Assembly: GCA_030157545.1 (NCBI GenBank)
Contig: JAOAUN010000014.1
Coordinates: 1-64,000 of the forward strand
From: Burkholderiaceae bacterium
Lineage (GTDB): Bacteria; Pseudomonadota; Gammaproteobacteria; Burkholderiales; Burkholderiaceae_D
Direction of reading: 5' to 3'
DNA length: 64,000 nucleotides
The notes beneath the pieces are model-generated. The model was not told the origin of the DNA and ran no database searches. It worked only from the letters and a program-made list of their open reading frames with translations. A program made the position numbers and the translations under genes. Below are positions 18,469-26,926 of this stretch, one piece after another. How positions within the stretch are numbered: the first letter of the stretch is position 1; the number at the start of each line of letters is the position of its first letter.

Positions 18469-18939
18469 TTGTTTCACGTCGTACTGGTAGAACCCGAAAT
18501 CCCTCCCAACACAGGCAACATCATTCGCTTGTGCGCCAACACCGGTGCGCAATTGCATTTGATCGAGCCACTAGGCTTTCCGCTGGACGATGCGAAGATG
18601 CGGCGCGCCGGTCTTGACTACCACGACTATGCAAGCATGCAGGTACATACAAACTGGCAAGCATTTCTAAGCGCTGCGCAACCCGATCCGACACGTCTTT
18701 TTGCGCTTACCACGCACGGTTCCACACCCTTTGCCGATTGCGCATTTTTACCCGGCGACGTGTTCGTGTTTGGTTCTGAAACTCGTGGGCTGTCGACGGC
18801 CCTGCGCGAGAGCTTTCCGGCATCGCAGCGCATACGCTTGCCGATGCGGCCGGATAACCGCAGTCTGAATTTGTCGAACACGGTCGCGGTCGTCGTCTTC
18901 GAAGCGTGGCGGCAAAATGGTTTTGCCGGTGGCGCCTGA
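18469..18939 (+). CDS. trmL: tRNA (cytidine(34)-2'-O)-methyltransferase TrmL
   Basis: A 156-residue SPOUT-class enzyme that 2'-O-methylates the wobble base of leucine tRNAs. Motifs: VLVEPEIPPNTGNIIRLCAN at the N-terminus, the knot region VFVFGSETRGLS, and IRLPMRPDNRSLNLSNTVAV. The start is TTG at 18469, chosen because AAGGAG stands at the right distance and the family begins MFHVVLVEP. No ATG fits. Confidence 0.95.
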   Translation: MFHVVLVEPEIPPNTGNIIRLCANTGAQLHLIEPLGFPLDDAKMRRAGLDYHDYASMQVHTNWQAFLSAAQPDPTRLFALTTHGSTPFADCAFLPGDVFVFGSETRGLSTALRESFPASQRIRLPMRPDNRSLNLSNTVAVVVFEAWRQNGFAGGA

Positions 18940-18988
18940 CATTTTTCATACCGCCTATAATTCTGTTTATATTTTTTAAGGAATCGTG

Positions 18989-19489
18989 ATGACCATTCAA
19001 TCGCTCGTGGCAGTTGCCGCTTTGCTCCTTACTTCATTCGTACAAGCGCACAGCTATACGGCAGGCAGCTTGAAAATTGACCACCCGGCAGCACGCGCCA
19101 CAATGGGCAGCCAGAGCAACGGCGGCGCTTATCTGCAAATTGAAAATTCCGGCAGCACTGACGATGTGCTGTTGTCAGCGAGTTCGCCGGCTGCGGCGAA
19201 TGTCGAAATCCACAATATGACAATGGAAGGCGACGTGATGAAAATGCGCGCGCTCGACAAACTTGAGATCAAGGCCGGCAGCAAAATCGAAATGAAACCG
19301 GGCAATGGCTATCACTTGATGTTGATGGGCCTGAAAAAGCCCTTGAAGATTGGCGACAAATTCCCGCTCACGCTCACGTTCAAAAAAGCAGGCAAGGTCA
19401 AGGTGTCAGTGAATGTGGAAGCGATAGCGATGCCGGCCAAGCAGATGAATGACGATGACATGCATGAGCATCATCATCACGAACATTGA
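18989..19489 (+). CDS. PCu(A)C-type periplasmic copper chaperone
   Basis: A 166-residue secreted protein (signal peptide ending near FVQA before HSYTAG) of the PCuAC family, which carries Cu(I) to the oxidase CuA site with Sco. The copper ligands are visible in the order His (VEIHNMTM), Met (MKMRAL) and His-x-Met (YHLMLMGLKKPL). It ends in a His/Met/Asp-rich tail (DDDMHEHHHHEH) that could bind extra metal. ATG at 18989 is chosen over an adjacent GTG at 18986; a TAAGGAA ribosome binding site precedes. Confidence 0.92.
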   Translation: MTIQSLVAVAALLLTSFVQAHSYTAGSLKIDHPAARATMGSQSNGGAYLQIENSGSTDDVLLSASSPAAANVEIHNMTMEGDVMKMRALDKLEIKAGSKIEMKPGNGYHLMLMGLKKPLKIGDKFPLTLTFKKAGKVKVSVNVEAIAMPAKQMNDDDMHEHHHHEH

Positions 19490-19500
19490 CGCCGGATACA

Positions 19501-19839
19501 TTACTGAGGCGGCACGTCGATTCGGGTCACCAGTATGGCCCCGTTCACGCGCTCGGCGATAAAGCGTACTTTGTCGCCGACGTTCAAACCATCCAGCATG
19601 GCGGGGTTAGCCACCCGAAACGACATGGTCATGCCCTGCATGTCCAGATTCACGATAGGTCCATGGCGCAAGGTCACCTTGCCTGCATCGCGATCGATTT
19701 TTCTGACTTCGCCCTCCGTCATCGCTACTGCCGCGGCTGACTTCGCAGGCTCTTCGGCTGCGTGTGCGTGCAACGGCACAAGCAACGGCGACAGCACCGA
19801 CAGCAAGCCACAATAAACGATTGCAATCCTGTTCATCAT
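19501..19839 (-). CDS. CusF-like periplasmic copper-binding protein
   Basis: A 112-residue secreted protein with the small beta-barrel of CusF (signal peptide to HAHA, about residue 27). Compared with E. coli CusF ligands (His36, Trp44, Met47, Met49), the segment HGPIVNLDMQGMTMSF keeps His59, Met70 and Met72 but has Met67 where the tryptophan should be. It overlaps the stop of the DUF411 gene by four bases and is convergent with the PCuAC gene. A role in copper buffering is inferred. Confidence 0.85.
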   Translation of the reverse strand: MMNRIAIVYCGLLSVLSPLLVPLHAHAAEEPAKSAAAVAMTEGEVRKIDRDAGKVTLRHGPIVNLDMQGMTMSFRVANPAMLDGLNVGDKVRFIAERVNGAILVTRIDVPPQ

Positions 19840-20294
19840 GATTGTGCCGGATAGTGACGATAAACCTTGCGGCTGCCATCGTCGCCAAAAAGAATGACGT
19901 CATGCGCATCGCGTCGTGTTCCTTCAACTTCCATACCGGGCGTGCCGACCGGCATCCCCGGCACGGACAGTCCGCGCGCCTTTGGCCGCTCGGCCAGCAA
20001 GCGCTTGATCTCCGTTGCCGGTGCATGACCTTCGAATGCATAGCCATCGATTACACCAGTGTGGCAGGAAGCGAGTTCTTTTGGCACACCAAAGCGGGCA
20101 CGGTAAGGCGCGGTGTCTTTCACGTCGTGCGTTTTGACGGTAAAACCGTTTTGTTCGAGATGCGCGACCCAGTCATGGCAGCAGCCGCACGTCGGTGTCT
20201 TGTAGACATCGATGACCTGCGCGGCTTGCACTTGCGCTGCCAATGGCAAGATACCAGAAGCAAGCATCCATTTTAGTAAGCTGCGTCTTTGCAT
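19836..20294 (-). CDS. DUF411 metal-binding protein
   Basis: A 152-residue exported protein of the DUF411 family. The start MQRRSLLKWMLASG has a twin arginine, so Tat export is possible. The core has KTPTCGCCHDWVAHL, LASCHTGVIDGY and the C-terminal PGMPVGTPGME segment with Met and Cys, compatible with copper binding. DUF411 genes often accompany copper-resistance genes, and here the next gene is CusF-like with overlapping stop and start. Confidence 0.88.
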   Translation of the reverse strand: MQRRSLLKWMLASGILPLAAQVQAAQVIDVYKTPTCGCCHDWVAHLEQNGFTVKTHDVKDTAPYRARFGVPKELASCHTGVIDGYAFEGHAPATEIKRLLAERPKARGLSVPGMPVGTPGMEVEGTRRDAHDVILFGDDGSRKVYRHYPAQS

Positions 20295-20323
20295 GATCAG
20301 GCTCCTGCGTTCTATGGTGTTTT

Positions 20324-21181
20324 TCAGGCTGGCTTGACTTCAGCCGGCGGCGCCAGTCTGGCCAGCGCTTCCTTGCGATAACGGTTCAAGTCTTGCACAG
20401 TGGTAAAGCTGCGCTCGAACAGCAACGACAGGTTGTGCAAGATGCGGTCGACGACTTTCTTTTCCCATTCACCATCAAAGCGGATTTGCTTGTCCAGCCA
20501 GGCTTCGAGCCAGTCCGGATCAGGTAAGCGGCTCTGCACGGTATCGTTTGGGAACAAAGACTGGTTCACATGCAGGTTGGTCGGGTGCAGCGGTTTTTCG
20601 GTACGACGGGCCGACGCCATCAGCACGCCGATTTTGGCAAACGCTGCGCGCGCATTGTCGCCGGCTTCACCGAGTGCTTTTTTCATGTAGCGCAGATAAG
20701 CGCCGCCATGGCGCGCCTCATCCTGGCTGATGATTTTGTAGATTTGCTTAATGACGGGTTCGGTATGCCAGTCGGATGCGCAGCGATACCAATGGTTGAG
20801 CCTGATCTCGCCACAGAAGTGCAGCATCAGGGTTTCCAATGGCGGAGCCGGGTCGAATTCAAAACGCACCTTGTCGAGTTCCGCTTCGGTCGGCACGAGG
20901 TCGGGCCGGAAACGCCGCAGATATTCCATCAGCACCAGTGAGTGCTTTTGCTCTTCAAAAAACCAGACTGACATGAATGCGCAAAAGTCACTGTCATTGC
21001 GGTTATCACGCAAGAACATTTCGGTGGCAGGCAACGCAGACCACTCAGTGATGGCATTCATGCGTATTGTTTGCGCTTGCTCGTCGGTGAGCTGCGATGT
21101 ATCGAACTTATCCCATGGAATGTCGGTTTCCATATTCCAGCGGACTTGTTCTAGTGATCGGAATAATTCTGGATACAACAT
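20324..21181 (-). CDS. Ferritin-like diiron protein, acyl-ACP desaturase-like
   Basis: A 285-residue helical protein carrying a complete diiron set: Glu46, EEQKH (76-80), Glu125 and DEARH (154-158). The spacing is that of soluble acyl-ACP desaturases, so the protein may oxidise acyl chains bound to a carrier. The start MLYPELFRSL at 21181 is preferred to an upstream in-frame ATG at 21265 that adds a His-rich, unlikely leader. It lies 96 bp downstream of the photolyase on the same strand. Other ferritin-like oxidases remain possible. Confidence 0.78.
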   Translation of the reverse strand: MLYPELFRSLEQVRWNMETDIPWDKFDTSQLTDEQAQTIRMNAITEWSALPATEMFLRDNRNDSDFCAFMSVWFFEEQKHSLVLMEYLRRFRPDLVPTEAELDKVRFEFDPAPPLETLMLHFCGEIRLNHWYRCASDWHTEPVIKQIYKIISQDEARHGGAYLRYMKKALGEAGDNARAAFAKIGVLMASARRTEKPLHPTNLHVNQSLFPNDTVQSRLPDPDWLEAWLDKQIRFDGEWEKKVVDRILHNLSLLFERSFTTVQDLNRYRKEALARLAPPAEVKPA

Positions 21182-21276
21182 GGTTGATTGTCTCTGTGCG
21201 TGGGTATGCGTTAATTTTACCAACAATGCGTGACTATTTAATTTCAAGTGATGATGCGCCTGCAATTTCAGCAGTT

Positions 21277-22830
21277 TTAAATTGTTTCCATATTTTCCAT
21301 TAGCCTTGCCGCATGGTCGCGAATGGCAGCAATCTCATCATCACTGATACGTTGCAGGTTTTTCGCCATCAGCGCCGTGCGCGGGTTGGCCGATAACGCT
21401 GTTGCATGCTTGTCGATGAAATTCCAGTAGAGCGTGGTGTAAGGGCAGGCGTTCTCACCAACGCGCACGGCAGGGTCGTAACGGCAGCCGCTACAGTAAT
21501 TGCTCTGGCGGTTGATGTAGGCGCCGCTGGACACATAGGGCTTACTGGTGAAGCGGCTGCCGCATGCATGCAGCGCCATGCCGGCTGTATTGGGCAACTC
21601 TACCCATTCGACGGCATCGACATAAATTGCCAGATACCAGTCGCCGACTTGTTGCGGCGAAAGCTCGGCCAGTAGCGCAAAATTCCCCATCACCATCAGG
21701 CGCTGAATATGATGCGCATAACCGTAGCGCAGGGTCTGCGCAAGACTGTCGCGCAGGCAGGCCATGTTGGTCTTGCCGTTCCAGAACCAGTCCGGCAGTT
21801 TGCGCGTATGTCCGTAATGGTTCGCCTCTTTCAAGCCTGGCATGTCCTGCCAGTAAACACCGCGTATGAATTCGCGCCAACCCAGAATTTGCCGGATAAA
21901 TCCTTCGGCGCTTTCGAGCGGCACACTGCCATTACGATATGCGTCTTCAGCTTGTGCTATGACTTCACGCGGGTCAAGCAGATGCAGATTGAGTGCCGCC
22001 GACAGCAACGCGTGCCAGCCAAAAGGCGTGTCGGTCCACATCGCATCCTGATACTGGCCGAACTGTGGCAGCCGGTGTTTTATGAAGACGGACAAAGCTT
22101 CAAGCGCCTGCTCACGCGTTACCGGCCACGCAAAACTTTCTATTTCGCCGGGATGATCCGCGAAGCGAGTGCTCACAAATTGCATGACTTCGCGCGTGAT
22201 GTCATCGGGCGCAAAAGCCGCGGGCGGCGCGATCTGGCCGGGACCAGCTTGTTTGCCACCCTTCGCTGTCTTTGGGTAGGCGCTGCGATTTTCGGCGTCG
22301 AAGTTCCAACTACCCCCTAACGGCTCTTTTCCATCCATCAGCACGGCAAACTTCTTGCGCATCACGCGATAGAAAAACTCCATGCGCAATTCTTTTTTTC
22401 CGCGCGCCCACTCAGCAAATTCCGTGCGGCTGCACAAAAAATGCGTGTCGTCGATGCACATCAGCGGCACCGACGCCGTGGCGCAAGCTGCTTCTATCAA
22501 TTGTTGCATGCGCATTTCACCGGGCTCGACGACTTTGACCGCTTGCGGCTGATGGCGTGTGATCGCCTCTTGCAGACGACCGGCAAAATCGGTGCTGCCG
22601 GGCTGATCCATGTTGACATAATCAAGCGGCCAGCCACGTGCAGCAAGCTCGCTGGCGAAATGCCGCATCGCAGACAAGAACAGCGCAATGCGCGCTTTAT
22701 GCGACCAGACCGCCTGCGCTTCGCTGGCTGATTCGATCATTAATAGCCCATCCTGCGCCGGATCGAATTGCGCAAGCGCCGGACTGGCAAAGCTTAACTG
22801 GTCGCCCAAAATCAGGATCAGGTGCCGCAT
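21277..22830 (-). CDS. Fe-S cluster photolyase/cryptochrome (PhrB/CryPro class)
   Basis: A 517-residue flavoprotein of the prokaryotic [4Fe-4S] photolyase class, which repairs (6-4) photoproducts in Agrobacterium PhrB. The N-terminal antenna domain starts HLILILGDQLS. The four cluster cysteines are Cys358 (NMACLRDS), Cys446 and Cys449 (YCSGC) and Cys462 (NACPYTTLYWNF). FAD-domain motifs include QILGWREFIRGVYW and HHIQRLMVMGNFALL. It is divergent from the peroxidase-led operon, with a 161-bp shared promoter region. Confidence 0.94.
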   Translation of the reverse strand: MRHLILILGDQLSFASPALAQFDPAQDGLLMIESASEAQAVWSHKARIALFLSAMRHFASELAARGWPLDYVNMDQPGSTDFAGRLQEAITRHQPQAVKVVEPGEMRMQQLIEAACATASVPLMCIDDTHFLCSRTEFAEWARGKKELRMEFFYRVMRKKFAVLMDGKEPLGGSWNFDAENRSAYPKTAKGGKQAGPGQIAPPAAFAPDDITREVMQFVSTRFADHPGEIESFAWPVTREQALEALSVFIKHRLPQFGQYQDAMWTDTPFGWHALLSAALNLHLLDPREVIAQAEDAYRNGSVPLESAEGFIRQILGWREFIRGVYWQDMPGLKEANHYGHTRKLPDWFWNGKTNMACLRDSLAQTLRYGYAHHIQRLMVMGNFALLAELSPQQVGDWYLAIYVDAVEWVELPNTAGMALHACGSRFTSKPYVSSGAYINRQSNYCSGCRYDPAVRVGENACPYTTLYWNFIDKHATALSANPRTALMAKNLQRISDDEIAAIRDHAARLMENMETI

Positions 22831-22857
22831 TCACAAACCTCAAAATCAAATAAACCA

Positions 22858-22886
22858 CCAAAACTCCCTCTTCACGTGAGTTTTGG
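22858..22886. promoter_or_regulatory. Perfect 9-bp inverted repeat in divergent promoter region
   Basis: CCAAAACTC (22858-22866) and GAGTTTTGG (22878-22886) form a perfect inverted repeat with an 11-base spacer, 28 bp before the photolyase start. It could be an operator or a hairpin in the photolyase leader. No T-run or converging gene makes it a terminator. Confidence 0.5.
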
Positions 22887-22949
22887 CAAACACCTAAGTA
22901 ATAAAAAATTCTTATAAAAACCAGCGATAATCAATAGAATACGCTAAAA

Positions 22950-22965
22950 TGAACTCATCAGTTCA
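22950..22965. promoter_or_regulatory. Candidate operator TGAACT-N4-AGTTCA before the gpx operon
   Basis: A perfect 6-4-6 inverted repeat starts at the last base of a possible -10 hexamer (TAAAAT, 22945-22950) and ends 26 bp before the peroxidase start. Its position would overlap the transcription start, typical for a repressor site. No regulator gene is in the neighbourhood, so the binding protein is unknown. Confidence 0.45.
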
Positions 22966-22991
22966 AATTAAAACTTACCGGTATCGAGACT

Positions 22992-23561
22992 ATGCCAAAA
23001 TCATTCAACCGCAGCTTCATTCTGATCACCGGTCTGCTCGGTGCATTGACCTTCCTGCCGACACTGGCATTGGCCGCCGAGGAATGTCCGGCTCTGTTGA
23101 ACTTCAAGTTCAACCGCTTGCAAGACGACGCGCCACAAAACCTTTGCCAGTACGCGGGCAAAGTCACGCTGATTGTGAACACGGCCAGCTACTGCGGCTT
23201 CACCGAACAGTATGACGGTCTCGAAAAACTGTACGCAAAATACAAGGACAAGGGCTTAGTCGTGCTCGGCTTCCCGTCAAACGACTTTAGCCAGGAACCG
23301 GGGGACAGCAAGGAAATCGCCGACTTCTGCACCAATACCTATGGCGTTAAATTTCCGATGTTCGCAAAATCTGCGGTGCGCGGCAAAGACGTTAACCCCT
23401 TATTCGCTGCACTAATAAAAAGCAGTGGTAAAGCGCCGGCGTGGAATTTTTCAAAATACCTGATCGACCGCGACGGAAAAATGGTCAGTAATTTTGGCAG
23501 CACAGTCAGACCGAATGACAAAAATCTGATATCGGCCATCGAAAAAGCATTGGCGCCGTAA
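22992..23561 (+). CDS. Exported glutathione peroxidase-family protein
   Basis: A 189-residue thiol peroxidase of the GPx fold with a signal peptide (cleavage near ALAA, residue 29), so it acts in the periplasm. The peroxidatic cysteine is Cys68 in NTASYCGFTEQY, and the conserved Trp151-Asn152 is in APAWNFSKYLI. The usual Gln of the catalytic set (FPCNQF in most members) is replaced in FPSNDFSQEPG by Asp98. It is first in a nine-gene operon: its stop overlaps the next start by one base. Confidence 0.9.
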   Translation: MPKSFNRSFILITGLLGALTFLPTLALAAEECPALLNFKFNRLQDDAPQNLCQYAGKVTLIVNTASYCGFTEQYDGLEKLYAKYKDKGLVVLGFPSNDFSQEPGDSKEIADFCTNTYGVKFPMFAKSAVRGKDVNPLFAALIKSSGKAPAWNFSKYLIDRDGKMVSNFGSTVRPNDKNLISAIEKALAP

Positions 23562-24868
23562 TGAAAGTCGCTGTTATCGGCTCCGGCATCGCAGGCTTGT
23601 CGTCCGCATGGCAACTCGCGCTGGGCGGGCACGACGTTTATCTATACGAAGCCAATGATTATTTCGGCGGCCACACGCATACGGTCGACATTGAACTCGA
23701 AGGCATGCGGCATGGCGTCGATACCGGCTTTCTGGTTTTTAACGAGCGCACGTATCCAAACCTGATCAAGCTGTTCGGCGACTTGCACGTAGATACAAGT
23801 TCGACCGATATGTCGTTCTCGGTCAAGCTGCCGATCTCGGCCAAGCCGGGCGCACGCATGCTGGAGTGGGCCGGCGCAAATCTCGACACCGTTTTTTCCC
23901 AGCGCCGCAATCTGGCCAGCCCGGCTTTTCTGCGCATGCTGCGTGACATTTTGCGGTTCAATAAGCAAACCACTTCGCTGGCAGAAAAAGGCCATGCTGC
24001 GCAATCTGTTCTGCTCGGCGACTTCCTGCAGCAAGAAAAATACAGCAAAGAATTTCGTGACTGGTATCTGCTGCCAATGGCAGGCTGCATCTGGTCATGC
24101 CCGACCGAACAAATGCTGGCATTTCCGCTCGCCACCTTCGTGCGCTTCTGCCATAACCACGGACTGCTGCAAGTCAATGACAGGCCGAAATGGCACACCG
24201 TCACCGGTGGCGCGAAACACTATGTGAAAAAAATGCTGGCGGCAATTCCGCACAAGTACTTGAACACACCAGTCAAGGCCGTTTCGCGCGTTGATTTCGG
24301 CAGCTTGCAGCAAGTGCGTGTGGAAGTGCAGGGCGCCAGCCATTTGTTTGACCATGTCGTGCTGGCCACGCACAGCGACCAGAGCCTGGCCTTGCTGCAC
24401 GATGCCAGCGATACGGAAAAAAAGGTTTTATCTGCCGTCGCCTACCAGCCAAACAAGGCCGTATTGCATACCGACGCGCGCTGTCTGCCGGCGAATCCGA
24501 AAGCATGGTCGGCGTGGAATTATGAAAGTGCAGGCACTGTAGAGCCGCGTGTCTGCGTTCACTATCTGATCAACAAGCTGCAACCGCTGCCGTTCGAGAC
24601 ACCTGTCATCGTGTCGCTCAATCCTATAAACGAGCCTGATCCGGCTAGCGTGATCGGCAGCTACGACTATGCACATCCGGTATTTGACGGGCCAGCCATC
24701 GCGGCTCAGCAAGCGCTGCCCACAATTCAGGGGCAACGCAACACCTGGTTCGCCGGTGCCTGGACCGGCTACGGCTTTCACGAAGACGGCCTGAAGTCCG
24801 GGCTGGCCGTCGCCAACGCCATCGCCGATCAGAACGACATGCCGCAATCACGTTTTGCTGCTGCTTAA
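23561..24868 (+). CDS. FAD-dependent oxidoreductase, amine-oxidase-like
   Basis: A 435-residue flavoprotein with an N-terminal dinucleotide-binding fold (VAVIGSGIAGLSSAWQLA, then VYLYEANDYFGGHTHTVD) and the C-terminal FAD segment WFAGAWTGYGFHEDGLKSGL. It belongs to the NAD(P)/FAD family that is regularly encoded next to DUF1365 and Cfa-like genes. The substrate is unknown; lipid desaturation or oxidation is an inference from the neighbours. Confidence 0.88.
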   Translation: MKVAVIGSGIAGLSSAWQLALGGHDVYLYEANDYFGGHTHTVDIELEGMRHGVDTGFLVFNERTYPNLIKLFGDLHVDTSSTDMSFSVKLPISAKPGARMLEWAGANLDTVFSQRRNLASPAFLRMLRDILRFNKQTTSLAEKGHAAQSVLLGDFLQQEKYSKEFRDWYLLPMAGCIWSCPTEQMLAFPLATFVRFCHNHGLLQVNDRPKWHTVTGGAKHYVKKMLAAIPHKYLNTPVKAVSRVDFGSLQQVRVEVQGASHLFDHVVLATHSDQSLALLHDASDTEKKVLSAVAYQPNKAVLHTDARCLPANPKAWSAWNYESAGTVEPRVCVHYLINKLQPLPFETPVIVSLNPINEPDPASVIGSYDYAHPVFDGPAIAAQQALPTIQGQRNTWFAGAWTGYGFHEDGLKSGLAVANAIADQNDMPQSRFAAA

Positions 24869-24893
24869 TCTTAATTAACCAGAGCAAGCAGCA

Positions 24894-25688
24894 ATGAAAC
24901 TACTCCGCAAGGAAGTCCTGATCAGCCTGGGCCTGGTGCGCCACCGCCGCCTGCGGCCGTCTGTCAACGCCTTCCAGTATGGCGTCTACACGTTACTGCT
25001 GCCGTTGCGCACGCTGGGCGAGGCGCCATTCACCAGCCGCCTCTGTTCACGCAACCGCTTCAATTTTTTATCGTTCCATGACCGCGACCATGGTGACGGC
25101 CAGACGCCGCTGCTGAGCTGGATAGACAATCTGCTGCAGGCTGAAGGCATTGAAGACGCCGATGGTGAAATCTGGCTGCAGGCTTTTCCGCGCGTATTGG
25201 GCTATGTATTCAATCCGGTGTCATTCTGGTTTTGTCACCGTCAAGACGGCACGCTACGCGCCATCGTCTGCGAAGTCAGCAACACCTTCGGCGAGAAGCA
25301 TTGCTATCTGCTCGACACTGGCAGCACCTTGCCGTGGGGCGTGGAACTGACTGCGAATAAAGTTTTTCATGTGTCGCCGTTTTGCGAAGTCGAAGGCAAT
25401 TACCGTTTCCGCTTCATGCGCACGACGCAAACGATAGATGAGCAACAAATTGAACGAATGGTTGCGCGCATTGATTACGCCGACGAACAAGGTCCGCTGC
25501 TATTGACCAGCATTTCCGGCACGCTGCAGCCCGCATCCGACAAACTGCTGGCCTTTGCATTTTTCCGATATCCATTCATGACACTGGGCGTAATTGCGCG
25601 CATCCACTGGCAGGCAGCGAAACTGTTTTTCAAGCGCGTGCCCTTTTTCAGAAAACCCGTCCCGCCATCCAGCACCGTAAGCCGATGA
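24894..25688 (+). CDS. DUF1365 protein
   Basis: A 264-residue protein of DUF1365, a family nearly always adjacent to the preceding flavoprotein type and to Cfa-like methyltransferases. Typical segments: VLISLGLVRHRRLRPSVNAF, GYVFNPVSFWFCHRQDG, EVSNTFGEKHCYLL and KVFHVSPFCEVEGNYRFRF. The biochemical role is unknown. Its stop overlaps the next start (ATGA), so translation with the methyltransferase is coupled. Confidence 0.9.
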   Translation: MKLLRKEVLISLGLVRHRRLRPSVNAFQYGVYTLLLPLRTLGEAPFTSRLCSRNRFNFLSFHDRDHGDGQTPLLSWIDNLLQAEGIEDADGEIWLQAFPRVLGYVFNPVSFWFCHRQDGTLRAIVCEVSNTFGEKHCYLLDTGSTLPWGVELTANKVFHVSPFCEVEGNYRFRFMRTTQTIDEQQIERMVARIDYADEQGPLLLTSISGTLQPASDKLLAFAFFRYPFMTLGVIARIHWQAAKLFFKRVPFFRKPVPPSSTVSR

Positions 25689-26926
25689 CTAAAGAACTAT
25701 CTTCCCCGCTCGCTTTTATTACCGACGTGCCCGCTGCCGACAAGAAGGCCATGCCTGCGCAGGCGCGCTTTATTTTGCAAATGCTGCACAAGATTCAGCA
25801 CGGCGCACTGGTGCTCGAATGTCCTGACAAAAACAGTTACCTGTTTGGCGACGGCAGCGAGCCCGTCACGCTCACACTGAAAAATTGGGAGCCCTGCCGC
25901 GCAGCGCTCAAGTCCGGTGATATCGGCTTTGCCGAAACTTATATCAATGGCGACTGGGAGACCGACAATCTGGCCGGCCTGCTTGAACTCTTCATACACA
26001 ATCGCAACGCGATCGAGACAGCGATTTATGGCACCTGGTGGGGCAGCCTGTTGTATCGCGTTCGCCATCTGTTCAACCGCAACTCGCGCGCCGGCAGCCG
26101 CCGTAATATCCACGCGCACTACGACATCGGCAATAATTTTTACCAGCTGTGGCTGGACCCGTCGATGACATATTCAAGCGCCCTGTTTACGCAAACCGGT
26201 GCACCAGCGGAGTTGACCCTGCAGCAGGCGCAGCAGGCAAAATATGCGCGCATTTACGAGCAGATTCAAGCTGGCCCGAATAGCAAAATTCTGGAAATCG
26301 GCTGCGGCTGGGGTGGCTTTGCCGAACTCGCTGCGCGTGACGGCGCGCATGTAACAGGCCTGACACTATCGACAGAGCAGCGTGACTTCGCACAGCAGCG
26401 CCTGACCAACGCCGGGCTCGGTGCGCAGGTTGAATTGCGCCTGCAAGATTACCGCGACACCGAAGGCGAATTCGATGCGATCGCATCGATTGAAATGTTT
26501 GAAGCGGTCGGTGAAGCGTATTGGGACAGCTATTTTGAATGCGTCGCAAAACGGCTCAAGCCGCAAGGCCTGGCGTGTATACAGACCATCACGATCGATG
26601 ACGCCTTGTTTGCCCGCTATCGCAAGGGCACTGACTTCATCCAGCAATATATTTTCCCCGGCGGGATGCTGCCTTCGCCAGAAGTGTTTCGTGCCTATGC
26701 CAGCCGGCACGGCCTGAAGGTGGTCAAAGAACTCGCGTTTGGCGCTGACTATGCCCGCACACTGGCTGAATGGATGCGTGCCTTCCATGCGCAGCAGCCT
26801 GCGGTGGAAGCGCTTGGCTTTGATGCGCACTTCATTCGCACCTGGGAATTTTATCTGGCCTACTGCGAAGCGGGCTTCAAGGCCGGCAGTATTGACCTGT
26901 ACCAGTTCACTTTGCAAAAACAATGA
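25685..26926 (+). CDS. Cfa-like lipid SAM methyltransferase with altered active site
   Basis: A 413-residue homologue of cyclopropane-fatty-acyl-phospholipid synthase. The SAM site reads KILEIGCGWGGFAELAAR (201-218), with LTLSTEQ and IEMFEAVG. Compared with E. coli Cfa, the bicarbonate ligands Cys139 and His266 correspond to Ser165 (MTYSSALF) and Leu350 (KELAFGADY), while Glu273 and Tyr390 are kept. The enzyme may therefore methylate or methylenate unsaturated acyl chains without forming cyclopropane. The alignment was done by eye. Confidence 0.88.
   Translation: MTKELSSPLAFITDVPAADKKAMPAQARFILQMLHKIQHGALVLECPDKNSYLFGDGSEPVTLTLKNWEPCRAALKSGDIGFAETYINGDWETDNLAGLLELFIHNRNAIETAIYGTWWGSLLYRVRHLFNRNSRAGSRRNIHAHYDIGNNFYQLWLDPSMTYSSALFTQTGAPAELTLQQAQQAKYARIYEQIQAGPNSKILEIGCGWGGFAELAARDGAHVTGLTLSTEQRDFAQQRLTNAGLGAQVELRLQDYRDTEGEFDAIASIEMFEAVGEAYWDSYFECVAKRLKPQGLACIQTITIDDALFARYRKGTDFIQQYIFPGGMLPSPEVFRAYASRHGLKVVKELAFGADYARTLAEWMRAFHAQQPAVEALGFDAHFIRTWEFYLAYCEAGFKAGSIDLYQFTLQKQ

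Noticed and set aside
22858..22886. Intrinsic terminator
   Set aside because: The stem is good, but it lies between two divergent starts with no T-tract and no gene ending there.
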